Source of the DNA: Rostratula benghalensis
Taxonomy: Eukaryota; Chordata; Aves; Charadriiformes; Rostratulidae
Length of the DNA: 64,000 nt
Direction of reading: 5' to 3'
NCBI GenBank assembly: GCA_013399305.1
Contig: VXAI01000019.1
Span: forward strand, 3,890,708 to 3,954,707
The notes under the pieces were generated by a model that did no database searches, was not told the origin of the DNA, and saw only the letters and a program-made list of their open reading frames with translations. Below, one piece after another: positions 1 through 11,321 of the stretch (its first letter is position 1; the number at the start of each line of letters is the position of its first letter). Position numbers and translations under genes: made by a program.

Positions 1-849
1 TGAATATATAAAAATAAGTGTAAAATTTAAAGAAAGCAAGAAGCTTATTTTAAAAGCGTATGATTAATGGATTGATTTGCTCATATATGTCTTTCTAATG
101 CTACCTGATTTGCTTTATCTTTCTTATTCACTGTCCGTGGAAGATACCAGTTCAGTTCCAATGCATCCTTCCCTTATTTATCTATTTTATTGTACCATTT
201 TTTGACTCGATCTCTGTTACTGAAATCTAGTATCTCAACATCTAGTTGACACTATTTGTTACTTCATTTAGCCTCCTATTATAGTTATTTAATCTTTTTA
301 TTTTTTCCCTTATAGTTTTTTTTCTGAGCCATCTGTTTTCTCCTTTTATGAGCCTCCAGTGTACCAGTCCTACAGAATTGCAGATGGCTAATTTCATCTG
401 CTGCCACTATTTTTAAGAGTAAAATACTTACCACCTGCTTCAGTGTGGGGAACCTTGAGATTCAAAAAGGAGCTGGCAGAAGGACTGTGGGAAGGAATGG
501 AGAGGACACAGCAGAAGTCCTGACCCTTTCAGATGCTTTCAAATGTCTTGCCACCCATGTAGACAAAGGGAGAGGAAATTTTGTTGGCTCTGCACTCTCC
601 TCCCAAGTAATGCTGCAGCTGCCAGGATGCTCTCTGGATTTTGTTGATGGTGGTTCCTGCAACTTCCAGGCCTGTAGAATAATAACAGGAGCAGTATTTA
701 TCCTGGAATACAAGGATTATTCTCTTTAGGAGATATGAGGGCTGCATAGATCTTTTCAGCCCTTACTGCCTCAGTCAGTCACTAGTAATTTACTACATTT
801 AGGGCTTTTTAAAATTTTTAATGTCACGATATTTTTTTTTTTTTTTTAG
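1..849. other. Unique sequence, no gene recognised
   Basis: AT-rich DNA without a recognisable repeat. From about 441 to 730 the base composition becomes noticeably more balanced, and both strands are open (a 94-codon frame on + at 445-729 beginning with GTG, and frames on -). A possible splice acceptor (CCACCTGCTTCAG) precedes it at 431-443. The translated products resemble no family I know, so this is recorded as unique DNA and not as a gene. A run of 16 T (832-847) closes the interval and forms the pyrimidine tract of the candidate exon that follows. Confidence 0.5.
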
Positions 850-983
850 GGAGGAATGCAAAATCATGGGACCAGATCCCATATAGAGAGACAGAGGATG
901 CCAGGAGAGACGTAGGCTGCAATAATCCTTCTTGCAGGATGCGGTTTGTGCAAGGCCAAAAGAGAGCCATTCAGGAATTGCAG
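850..983 (+). other. Candidate internal exon (weak, unconfirmed)
   Basis: A 16-T tract followed by AG (832-849) is a good-looking splice acceptor, and CAG|GTACTG at 981-989 is a plausible donor. The 134 bases between them are open in one frame only (starting at 852, 44 codons, passing through CNNPSCRMRFVQGQKRA) and closed in the other two. This size and structure fit an internal exon of a coding or long non-coding transcript. I do not recognise the peptide, and poly-T plus AG occurs by chance in AT-rich DNA, so this stays a hypothesis. Confidence 0.15.
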
Positions 984-3900
984 GTACTGTCCGTAACTAT
1001 ATTAAACTGATGTGATACTACATACCCATTTTACCGATTTTCTGCATCCAGGACAGTATAATCTAATTTTCTGTATCAGACATTTATAATCAGCCTGAGA
1101 AATGGTATCTAGCTATAATATTCTATTGCCAAAAAGCCCCAAGCAATACTTCATGATTTACTTATAGATCACACCAAATCTTCAAGTAAAATTTGAAAAA
1201 ACACAGTAGTCTCCTCAGATGCCAGTTTTCACTATCTAAGCTTAATATTGGGATTCATGCTCCAATTTAATATTTAATACTGGAATCCATATTATCGGAA
1301 TTCATGCTCAAATATGTTACCATATTGAAAGTCTTACTTCTTGAGTGCTTAATGGCTATTTTAATATTCATAAAGACTAAATTTTGGTGGGCAAGTAGCC
1401 CATCAGTGCTCTAAGAGCTGGTGGTTCCTGTGCCCAAACACAGTGCTGCTATATGGTGAAAATTAATTTTGTAAATAATTGCTAAACATTTATGGCATTG
1501 AACCTTGTGGAGTTACTTACATTTCACTGCTGAAATGAAAGACAGCATAATTTGAATTGGTGAGGTAGTCCATAGTCTTTCAAATTCAAAGTAATTTTTG
1601 TTGTGCCTTTCACTTTTTCAGTTGATGACAAAGGATGTTACAGAAAGAAAAATCTCATCTAGACCACCTAAGAAGCCACCTTCTATTTAGACTTATTTTG
1701 CTCACTCTTAGAATTGGAATTAAAAAATAAATTTATATTAATTTATTCCTGAATAACACTGATTAATTGTGTGTTTCAAGATGCAAGCACATGGAAAAGA
1801 AATACATTTCATTTTTTAAAGTATGCTTAATTACTCAAATTCAAATAGAAAAGAACCCATTCTTCAATTTTATACATAATTATAATATGTTTTTTTAGAC
1901 AGTCCTGTTCAAATTACTTCTGTCTTCCACAATTGGAGAAGAAACAAATATATAGTGAATAGTTTAATTGATGGGAAAGTAAGTAACAGGCTTTCATCTA
2001 AAAATAAAGTACTGAAAGCTGAGATGAAGCAATTTCAAGTTTTAACCATAAGCTAAAGAAGAATTCCCAGAACAGAATTCCCAGACTGCCTAATTCTTGG
2101 AGAAGAAAGTAACAACACCTATTTCATAAGAATAATCTGCCAAGGAACCTATAAATTCTGATGATTTTAGGTAGGAAAGAGATCTTTTTCAGACTGACAG
2201 TTATTACCAGACCTGTTAGCAATGTAATTTGCTGTAGGTTAAGCTGCTGGCAGATACTCCTCAGTAACTCAGCTATAAAACAGTAGGAAACTGACACTTG
2301 ATTTGAAAAAAATGTAAATAGGTGTTTTCAATCACTGACTTTGGGAAGAGGTTTATTATTTAGATGTTATTAGTTACAGTGCCTTGACACACTGCAGTAC
2401 CTTTAGCTATTAGGTTAATTTAACGCATTTACCGTGTTTACTGTTGGCAGATAAGCATTTCTTTTAGATACTGTAAGCATACCTAGAAATGCTAGAGATA
2501 ATGCAAGCTAGTTAGAATAAGAAGTAGGTTCTATACAATTTTTTGTGAGCTGCCCTACCAAAGTTCAACTTATGCATATCCAGAAGTCTTAAAACATTCC
2601 TGGTTTTGTAGGTCTCTACCGTTTGGTTTTGGGGTTTTTTTGGTGACAGATAAGCCTTGAAGTGTATAAATATTAGAATTTAAATCCAAAAACCTCATTC
2701 ATTCTAAAATTTCAAATAGTTCACATGTCTGTATTCCCAAACTGAAGCAATTTTGCAGATTTTAACCTTTGCATACGTCACGGAGAACTGAATGTGCATT
2801 TTTGTCAGGTACCTTTGTTAGTCAGGTACCGTGTTTTAATGCACATATTTTGTGATTATGTATATTCTCTCTTCATCCAGCAAATCCTTTTTGAAGGAAA
2901 AAGATGCAGCCGGTATTCTGCATTTCCACAGAAATTGCTCTTTTGTTTACCTGGAGCATCAAAATAGAGTATTCTTGACCACTGACCACAGCAATGCTGA
3001 CAAGTGATGAAAACATCATGATGAAGTGGGATGACAGAGGTGAAAGAGCAGCAAAAAAAAAATCATAATATTTGCTCGGCAGATTTGTATACACGCAGAT
3101 GTGTGTGTCAGGCCCTGATCCATTTTGCAACAGCTTGTCACATAAATCTGGGTCCTTGATCCCACCACAAGCAGCATTCAGGTTTGCAGGTGCAGACAGA
3201 GCTTGATAAACTCCACTACAATTTGCCCAAGGGACAGATGGAAGTATGCAGAGGCCACCTGAGCAGTCCTCAAGAAGGTACAGTTAAATCTTAGGGTGAA
3301 CACTATCTTACCATGAATTTCCTTATGAGTACTACAAAATCTACAGGTAGGCATCCCCATACCTAGCACATGGAGCTCACTGGGAAACTTGCTATAGCTT
3401 CTGTCTCCCAAGAATTTCTGTTATAAGTACTTTCAGCTGTGTAAACCAGGTTTTGGCAATTAGTATAGAGCATACCCACAGAGAGACTGCTGCTGTCTTA
3501 CTGCTGTGTTGACTGAGGCAAGACATGCTTGAGGATTTTGAATTATGTGGGCACTACAGTTACTGTAAGTAATGCTTTTGTATTTGTAAGCCATTACTGG
3601 TGGCAGCAGCTTCATCGTGGCACAAGTACACTTTTTCAAGAATGCATCTGGAATACTAGAGGATACAGATGAGGCCAGAACTTGAGGACCTCATGAACCT
3701 GAATTATTGTTCTCCTTTGAGAATGAAGAGAGCACCACAGCATGAAGCAGCAGGTTTGACCTTGTGGCCTTTTGTGATTCCTATTCAGAAATCTTTGTCT
3801 AATCCTTCTGATTTTCATGTTTTTTTCAGCACAAACTTTTAGAAATATTCCTATCATATACATATATATATATAGGATGTATTACATAAAACTTCCCTTT

Positions 3901-4127
3901 TTAAATCCTGTCAGGAACAGCAAGCACAGCCTCTCTGTGGCAGAGAAAAATGCAAAAATAGTTATTTGTGTGCTTTGCAGATCTGTTCGATAGAGCTTCT
4001 GGTTCAAAAGGCAGTTCCAAGACAGAACAGGTTGCAACAAGTCTGGAACTGATATTTGGAATGTCAAGGTGGAGAAATTCTCTCCATGAAAGGTGATTGA
4101 ATTAACAAAAAAAATATCATTACCAGT
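984..4127. other. Unique AT-rich interval, no gene
   Basis: No coding region, RNA gene or interspersed repeat recognised. Short low-complexity spots include a G/T-only stretch near 2622-2646, an A run near 3052-3061 and an AT dinucleotide run near 3859-3874. Small open frames on the minus strand at 2873-3130 and 3178-3411 show no family resemblance. Confidence 0.5.
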
Positions 4128-4505
4128 GGTGAAAGAGAAGGCTGAGGGGAGACCTCATTGCTCTCTACAACTACTTGAAAGGACATTGTAAAGTGGTTGG
4201 TGCTGGTCTCTTCTCACAGGCAACCAGTGATAGAACAAGAGGGAATGGTCTCAAGCTGCAACAGGGTAGGATTTGGTAGAACATTAGGATAGAATTTTTC
4301 ACAGAAAGGGTGGTTATTCACATTGGAATAGGCTGCCCAGGGAGGTGGTTTAGTCACCATCCCTCGTTTAGTCACTATCCCTCGTTTAGATGTGGTGTTG
4401 GGAGATATGGTGTAGGGGGGAACTTCGTAGAGCAGAGCTGATGCTTGGACTCGATGATCCCAAGGGTCTTTTCCAACCTGAATGATTCTATAATTCTATG
4501 ATTCT
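4128..4505 (+). mobile_element. CR1 LINE fragment, 3' end (CR1-E/X-like)
   Basis: A non-LTR retrotransposon remnant, heavily 5'-truncated as is usual for CR1. It begins in the last part of ORF2 (GGCTGAGGGGAGACCTCATTG, the segment coding for the conserved RRLRGDL words) and runs through the 3' UTR (GGCTGCCCAGGGAGGTGGTT, TCGATGATCCCAAGGGTC) to the family's terminal microsatellite (ATTCTATGATTCT) at 4483-4505. The reading frame is broken, so it is not active. An 18-base segment, TTTAGTCACCATCCCTCG, is tandemly duplicated inside it (4349-4366 and 4367-4384). Confidence 0.92.
4349..4384 (+). repeat. 18-bp tandem duplication inside CR1
   Basis: TTTAGTCACCATCCCTCG at 4349-4366 is followed directly by TTTAGTCACTATCCCTCG at 4367-4384, one base different. 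A single unit is expected in the CR1 sequence, so the second arose after or during insertion. Confidence 0.9.
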
Positions 4506-5730
4506 GGGCCTCATTATTACAAACTTGGAAGCAGAAGACAGGCTGCTCTTTATCAAACCCATCGCCTGTAGATTACAGCACATTATCAAGTGAGTAATAG
4601 CAAATTGAAAAAAAGAAAAAAAAAAGAAAAAATAAAGCTGGAAGAAATCCAAGGCACCAATGGCTTTCTCTCAAGCTGTCAAGATACCTAAAGTGGAATT
4701 TTGCAAAGGTCTGCCTGGGATTTGTGTCTGTTCAATATTTTGATCAATAGCTTAGATGGATGGAATAAAGGAAATGCATGCAGACAGAAAAAAAAAAAAA
4801 AGCTGAGAGGAATTATTAGTTTTCTGAAGAGCAGAAACTGAATAAGATATCATAAATTACATGAACTTTGATCCACAAAATTACTTTTGATAAAAACAAG
4901 TATAAAGTGTTTTATTGAAAGTCAGATAGATGCTCAGTTAAAACTGGGGTAGGCAGCAGCACTGCAGATGAAAAGGTTTGGGGGTTTGAATGGATCAAAG
5001 CCCTTGAATATGAATCAATAAAGTGGTGCTGCCATAAGAGAGACTCACCTCGGATTCAGAACAAAAAGTATTCTTTGAATGAAGAAAAGCAGAGAGCCAA
5101 AGGGTCTCTTGTCTCTGCTGAAGCGTGGAACACTGTGTTTGCTTTCCAGTGAATAAAGAATTAGAGAAACCTGAGACAATCCGTGGGAAGGCAGTAAGAC
5201 ATGAGAAAAATTAGAAAACACAAGGAGCTTTCATGGCCACAAAAAAGGAGCCTGAGAGGCCATCTGACAGTTGTTCTGATTTAGCAAAGTCTTATGAAAA
5301 GGAAATTTGCTCTCAACAACTTGTTTGTTTGTATATTGTTTCAAAAGAAGAAGCTGTTCTATGATGTGTAACCAAAAAGCACTTGTTCGTGGCACCATGT
5401 CTGCTGCTCTCCCTTAAGTACAACAGAGAACTTCCATTTTCTGCGTTTTCCCTCTCTAAGGGCCTGTAGTGTATAACCATCTCGTGGTCACTAATCCAAA
5501 TACAGCTCCAATATAACACAAACAAACAAAAACTTAAATGCTGTCCAAGGATAAATTAAGCTAGCATATTAACTTGAAAATGACATAGCTGCTTTGCAGA
5601 CTGGGTAAACAAAAGCTCTCCTAGGTCTTGCTCTTTCTTCTGTCCTAAATACAATGCCTCTTCTGTCCCTGATACTCGGGCTCTGCCTCAGAACAGACTT
5701 GGTAATGTTTGTGTTCTGGAGATCTATCCA
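4506..5730. other. Unique interval between CR1 copies
   Basis: No gene recognised. It contains A-rich tracts at about 4610-4632 and 4787-4801. The remainder is unique AT-rich DNA; the minus-strand open frame at 5313-5525 has no recognisable product. Confidence 0.5.
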
Positions 5731-6021
5731 CAATCAGCAGAGGCTGGGGCACCTGTGCTGTGGGGACAGGCTGAGAGAGTTGGGGTTGTTCAGCCTGGTG
5801 AAGAGAAGGCTCCAGGGAGACCCTATAGCAGACTTTCAGTACCAAAAGGGGGCCTACGGGAAAGATGGGGAGGGACTCTTGATCAGGGAGTGAAGCGATA
5901 GGAGGAGGGGTAATGGTTTCCAACTGAAAGAGGGGAGATTTAGATGAGATATCAGAAAGAAATTCTTTGCTCTGCAAGTAGTGAGACACTGGCACAGGAT
6001 GCCCAGGGAAGCTGTGGACAC
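5731..6021 (+). mobile_element. CR1 LINE fragment, internal (CR1-J-like)
   Basis: Sense-strand CR1 sequence from the end of ORF2 into the 3' UTR: AGGCTGAGAGAGTTGGGGTTG at 5769, GGGCCTACGGGAAAGATGGGG near 5850 and GCCCAGGGAAGCTGTGGAC near 6001-6019. It stops abruptly before the final 3' UTR segment and the ATTCTATG tail, so both ends are missing. The overlapping minus-strand open frame at 5645-6046 is an artefact of this repeat. Confidence 0.9.
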
Positions 6022-9000
6022 CCAAAGATGTCAAAAATAGAAACAATTTTCAGAATCAGGGAAAACTGTGGATTTGTTAGATTTGCTGGCCATTAGGAGA
6101 GCAGCAAGAGCAGGTCTAATTACTGACAAGTACATGTAAAAGGGAATTGCAATAACAAAGTAGGAAACTAAAGCAAAAATAAACAAGGTCAGAGGCGGTG
6201 GTTTCCATGCAGTGACTGTTCTTGTTGTTACTTCACAACCTCTTTTCCTGTTGAGAAAATTACTGTGTATTCTAGAAATGTGCACACATTTTGTAAAACT
6301 GCAGAATACCCTACTGACTCAATAACTTCTGTACTGTTTTCCTCACAGCCTTCCCCTTTCCTCTCCCAGATTCTTTAGGTTCTTTTGGTTCTATTAACAG
6401 CATGAAAAATAATTACTACAGCACTAAGCATCCTCTTTTCCCCTTAAACTCAATAGCAGCTAAAGGTACAAAACACCTTTACAGAATAAAATACAGAGTG
6501 ATTCTCATAATTCAACAGTTTCCTAATTGCTCTAGTTTCATTTCTGTGGATTGTAAAAACATCAGGATGGAACATAAAATTGATTTAGCAAACAATAAGG
6601 TTGTGAGCCATTAAATTATTATTATTACTTACTGAGGTTTAAGTAAAGAATTTTCTTTAATCAAATCTCCTTTTGCACTTCATTAGTTCAAATTTTCACG
6701 TTTTGAAGATTAAATGTGAAGAGTTCCCAGTTCTAAAACGTTCATCATTCTGCAATGCAAAGTCATTTTGACACTGAAATACTTTGTTGGCTTTACTTTA
6801 AAAGCTCTTCCATGAGAGTGTGCAAAACTGTCCTGGTCCTATTACAACTAACACAGATCAGAGTTTTAAATTTTTGAATTAAAATTGTCACTAAATTAAA
6901 AAAAAAAAAAAATTACTTCTGGTATTTGTAGGAAAGGGGGAAAAGCAAGAAGAAGGAAGGACATAGAAGTAAATGTAAATTTCAATTGTTAACATTTTAC
7001 AATTGCTACGATTTTTCTTCTGAACAGCACTGAGATTCATGCTCAGCAGTAACTAGATACTGGATTAAGATTTAAATGACAGCATTTTGTCTCTATATAT
7101 AATGGATGAACTCGTGGGAAATCACATGTGTTCTATACGAAGTATTTGAGCACAGAATTGTAAAATTCTGTCTCTTTTTAGATGTTTGGATTTTAGATAT
7201 CCTGGAAATTAAGGTACAAATCATGCTTGCCTTTTTTTTTTTTTTTTCATAGAAAGTATCAAAGGAAAAGAGAAAACCTTAATAGGTACATTCTCGTAAT
7301 GAATAGAAGATAATAGAACATGCTTGTAATATCTATTGGAAGAATTTTAAGCCATTTCAGATATGATTATTTTCTCACAGTTTTCTTCGTGGATATTTTT
7401 TTTTTCTTCCGCCTTTGAATATAGCAGGGCCTTGCTTCAAAGCTGAATGTGAGAATACAATAATGGCAAAACAGAACGGTGTCTCTAATCCCACCATCCC
7501 TGAGCATCTCCCCAGTCCTGCTCTTAGCATCACCTCAGAATCTCAAATCAGATGGGGGTTTTCCCCCAGCACACACATACAATGCATTATCAGAAGCCCA
7601 TTCGTTTCCTCATGGCCTAAAAAACCTGCTCATTTATTCTGATCCCTGAGAATTCTCATTCTAGCTGTGCTTATATACTTTCCTGCCTGTTTTGTTTTTT
7701 TCCTGGATTAAGGCAAGTGAGTTAGGCAGTGGTCTTTCAAAGGCATTCTATTTTCCAGAAAGGTTAAAGTGATTTTTCTGTTAGTTGGTGAGAAAAGTAA
7801 AAACAGTATTTGTATTTTGCTGTATTTTGGGATGTTTGTTAGGTGAAGTTAGGGCAATCTAACAGAAGGCTGTGTGTCACACATTCTATGCTATATAATC
7901 CTATCACAAGGATTAATACAATGTGTGACTAAAGTGATTTATGAAAGCTAATAAACTTCCTCCACCGATTTGTAAATTGAGTTATCTTTATCTATTTGAT
8001 ATATATTTCATTTCCTTACTGCGGCATAAAAATGCAATTAAGAAATTTTTGCTTGGGAGCTTTCACATCATGCTCTTGAACACTATCCTTCTGCAAGATT
8101 ACATGAAATAATTGTTTTACTTTTAGTAGTAATGTTAGCCATAACACACACACCCTTTTTTTCTCTTTTTTTCTTCTTTCACAAATAACTTTAGCAAGTA
8201 AGAAGCTGCACTGCACTTTAGATGCAGAGTCCTGAAGAAAAAGTGACGTGACGGCTCATTCCTATTTGAGAGGAGTTGCCAACACCTCCATTTAGAGCAC
8301 GTTCTTTTAGTTCCCTGAGTGTTTCTCAGGACTCCTGAAGCTGAGAGAAACTGAGGGATGTTCACCGTGGCTCCAGCCGTTGAACAATTCATGAAGAGAA
8401 GACAGGGCTGGTGTCTGTCCCTGTATATTTGGCTGCAGCTAAAATTACTGGCTTTCAGCTTGTGTTTGAAGGTGTAAAAGCAGCTGCATGTAGATAAAGA
8501 AAACATCTCTCAAAAACCAGTGCCTTTATATAGTGGAAATAGCTTTCAGTTTGATCATGGTCTGCTGACTACAAGTTCCTGATGACAAAAAAGAAATAAG
8601 CAAACCAATTAAAATCCACATTTTAACATATCAAAAGAAGAGAAAAAAACCCCAAAAACTGACTTCCAGAAATTATCAATGCATAGTCAGATGCCTAGTG
8701 AATGAATTCTCAAGTAAGAACAAGAAATCTAATGCTATAATCTGATTTGTATGTTTCTTAAAGCTGATCCTTATGCTTTTCAAGGTCTGCATACGGTTAT
8801 CCTAGTTAGACAGATTTCATTTTAGTATCAACTGAATGGATTGAGTTTAAGGATCAAAATGCCTGATAGAGGAAGAATTACATCTCACTTCACCCATGTT
8901 ACATAAAAGCAATAAACTTTGAAAAAAGCTGTACCCTTCTTCATATGCTTGAAATATCAACCAAATTGCCTCCTTGCTATTTCAAACAGCCAAGTAGCTG

Positions 9001-9034
9001 AGTTATTAAAAGCACTTTAGGATCCTCAAATGAG
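6022..9034. other. Unique AT-rich interval, no gene
   Basis: No gene or interspersed repeat recognised. Homopolymer tracts lie at 6898-6912 (A) and 7232-7247 (T), and a short pyrimidine-rich tract at about 8150-8180. Open frames at 7415-7642 (+) and 8135-8506 (-) have no recognisable homology by eye. Confidence 0.5.
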
Positions 9035-9325
9035 GAAGGCTTCAGAGTGCCATGCAGTATATCACTTCCCACCAGACCAGGTTGTCCAAAGCCCCATCTG
9101 GCCTGGCCTTGAACCCCTCCAGGGATGGGGCAGCCACATCTTCTCTGGCAACCTGGGCCACTCACAGGAAATAATTTCTTCCTAATATCTCATCTAAATC
9201 TCTCCTCTTGCAGTTTAAAACTGTTACCCCTCATCCTACTCCACTCCCTGATCAAGAGTCCCTCCCTATCTCTCCTGTAGCCCCTCTAGGGAGTGGAAGT
9301 GGTTCTAAGGTCTCCCTGAATTCCA
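9035..9325 (-). mobile_element. CR1 LINE fragment, minus strand (CR1-J-like)
   Basis: Antisense CR1 3' UTR: CCCACCAGACCAGGTTG at 9068, CTTGAACCCCTCCAGGGATG near 9110, TTTCTTCCTAATATCTCATC near 9175 and CTGATCAAGAGTCCCTCCC near 9248. The terminal tail is absent or too diverged to see; the first 30 bases (9035-9064) align only loosely. It is non-coding in this part of the element. Confidence 0.9.
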
Positions 9326-10563
9326 TGAAGCTGAAAATAGCTCAGGTGTAACGTCCAAATGAAATACCTGCCTGTTCAGCAGTGCTCACCCAGCATTCAC
9401 CATGCATTCTGTGGCCATTTGGGGGCATGACTTTTCCTGTTCTGCCCTATGGATCAATCCTTTCCTACACCAACCCACAATTGCATTTGCCAAGTTTCTG
9501 AAAAAGTCATGGAGTTGTCACCTCTGTTCACCTTCCTTCCTTGTGCTCCATTGTCAAGTATTCTCAGACCTTTGTAGAACAAAATGGTGGCCTGTCTCCT
9601 GTGTTTTAATAAGCCTGCCCATTTGCTAGAAAAATTAAATTAATAAGAGAAGCTTCCATACAGCATGACAACTATGGAGATGTAACTGCCTCTTGGCAGG
9701 GTCCTGTCCTCAAAGCCAGATAGGAGGGAACTACACCAGCAGCAACCATGTAGCCCAATCTCGCTTTTTCTTGTCATGTAAGGTACCTACCAATGAAGCT
9801 GATATGGAAAAGTCCTGTGTTTCTGAGGAAAATCAAGAGAAGGCAGACACGTGTGCTGAATTCAGCATGGCAGAGTAGCCTGCATGACAGGGAACTGTGC
9901 CCTGGGCTGGTGACAGCTGACACTGGTAGATCATTCCTACATTACCTATTTGTAGAAATAATGACTTCTTTTCAATTGCCCCTCTTTGTTTCCTCTTCAC
10001 TGCTATTTCCCTTTAGGAAAGGTTGCAAGACAACTGCCCTAAAAAAACCACACAACAACAACAACAAAAAAAAACAACAAAAAGCCTCCAATAGATTGAA
10101 TGGTTAACCTCATTTATTGCTTGTTCCAATCCATTACTCATAAACACACTCTTTGAAACTGGCATTGACTCTCCCTCAGGAGGAATGACTTGCCTGTTCC
10201 AGATCAGATTAAACCCTTTAAGAGAATAAGCATGTACCAATTCGGTCTGAGCAGCTCTTTGACCCATCTGCCTTCCCCAGTGACTCTTCTGTTCCCCTGC
10301 ACATACAGATCTGACTGACAGATTATAATTTTTTTTTTCCTAATGCCCTACCTCCTGGGCTGCAAAGCTTCCAGCATCTGCAATCACATGTGCATTAGAG
10401 ATCCTGTCCCCTGCCTGCATTATTTTTTTCTCTCTCCTTTATGTAGGATTTGGACAAGCAAATTCTCTTTTTTTAACAGAGGTATAATTTTGAAAGGATT
10501 GCCAAAAGGGAAAAGCTTGTGCCTCTTTCCCACCGAGTTTTTAATTTGTCCGTTTGCATCATC
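9326..10563. other. Unique interval up to the LTR
   Basis: No gene recognised. It contains an A/C-only low-complexity stretch at about 10040-10084 (a CAA-rich run) and a T run at about 10328-10338. Open frames at 9402-9629 (+) and 9793-10107 (+) have no recognisable product; the second reads through the CAA run. Confidence 0.5.
10040..10084. repeat. A/C-only low-complexity tract (CAA-rich)
   Basis: About 45 bases of almost pure A and C with repeated CAA units and short A runs. Confidence 0.85.
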
Positions 10564-10568
10564 ACCGT
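10564..10568. repeat. Target-site duplication, left copy (ACCGT)
   Basis: Five bases directly before the LTR. The matching five bases after it (11317-11321) are ACCAT. The single difference is a CpG-to-CpA change, the commonest kind of decay at methylated CpG. A 5-bp duplication is what ERVL-type integrases usually leave. Confidence 0.5.
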
Positions 10569-10706
10569 TGTCATGGTTTCAGCCAAATTTACCAAAACCA
10601 GTCTGACAGATGGCCCTTCCTCCCCCCAAAAAGAAAGGAGAGGATGAGGATAAGGAGATTTATGAGTTTAGAATGAAATAACTACTTCTTTAATTAAGTA
10701 TTAATA

Positions 10707-10745
10707 CTAAAACTAAAAAAAAAAAAAAAAACCTAAAAAAAAAAA
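10707..10745. repeat. A-rich tract inside the LTR
   Basis: Two adenine runs separated by CCT, lengthening the LTR relative to what I expect of the family. Confidence 0.8.
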
Positions 10746-10978
10746 TAAAGAAGATAATGAAATAGATACAATATCTACAAAACCATATCAAGCTCTCAGG
10801 ATGATGATCATGTCACCAGCAGGCACCAGGACTGGACAGGCTGGTGACCAACAGGAGCTGGATTCCAGATCTGGAGTCAGGAGTGCATGGGATCAAAGGC
10901 AGATGAAAGACAAGGTTCTCTTTGGATCTTTGGATGTCGGCCATTGAAGAAAGAGAAAGGCTGACTGTTTATCTCAGC

Positions 10979-10985
10979 TTTTATA
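10979..10985 (-). promoter_or_regulatory. TATA box of the LTR promoter
   Basis: TTTTATA on +, hence TATAAAA on the minus strand, inside GCTCAGTATAAAAGCTGAG, at the place where this LTR family has its core promoter. It would drive transcription toward lower coordinates. Whether it is still active is unknown. Confidence 0.55.
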
Positions 10986-11316
10986 CTGAGCATGATGTGG
11001 ATGGGATAGAATACCCTGTTGGTCAGTTTGGGGTCACCTGTCTTGTCCCCTCCTTCCTGCAGGTGTGACCCCTCAACACTTTTCCACTTCCAACCCTCCA
11101 AAACAAATTCCCTGCCCCTGGCTGTTGTAGCAATAAGTACAAGCAAGGGCCTCTCTGCACCATCCCTTGGTGTGATCAGGTCTGATCACCCTGAGAGTGA
11201 GCAGTTTCTGAACAATCTGCTGTTAATTCCGGAGTTCAGTCAGTTAGAAGAGGCCCAGCTAAGAAAGTAAAATTGTAAAACAGAAAATTTGTTCTGTTTT
11301 ACCTCACACAGGGACA

Positions 11317-11321
11317 ACCAT
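11317..11321. repeat. Target-site duplication, right copy (ACCAT)
   Basis: Direct continuation after the terminal ACA of the LTR. It matches the left copy ACCGT at four of five positions. Confidence 0.5.

Larger units (their letters stand above)
10569..11316 (-). mobile_element. Solo LTR of an avian endogenous retrovirus
   Basis: About 748 bp, beginning TGTCATGGTTTCAGC and ending CAGGGACA on the + strand, i.e. TG...CA when read on the minus strand. Read on minus, a U3-like part contains CAGGTGACCCCAAACTGACC and GGGTATTCTATCCCATCC, followed by CATCATGCTCAGTATAAAAG, the promoter segment characteristic of a widespread bird LTR family; the TATAAAA box lies at 10979-10985. The distal part keeps the ...GCTGAAACCATGACA terminus. 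An A/T-rich insertion (10707-10745) interrupts the region after the promoter. No internal gag, pol or env sequence flanks it, so it is a solo LTR left by recombination. Open frames inside it are not genes. The family name (ERVL versus another class) cannot be fixed without a library search. Confidence 0.8.

Noticed and set aside
5645..6046. 133-codon minus-strand open frame
   Set aside because: Mostly antisense reading of the CR1 fragment at 5731-6021.
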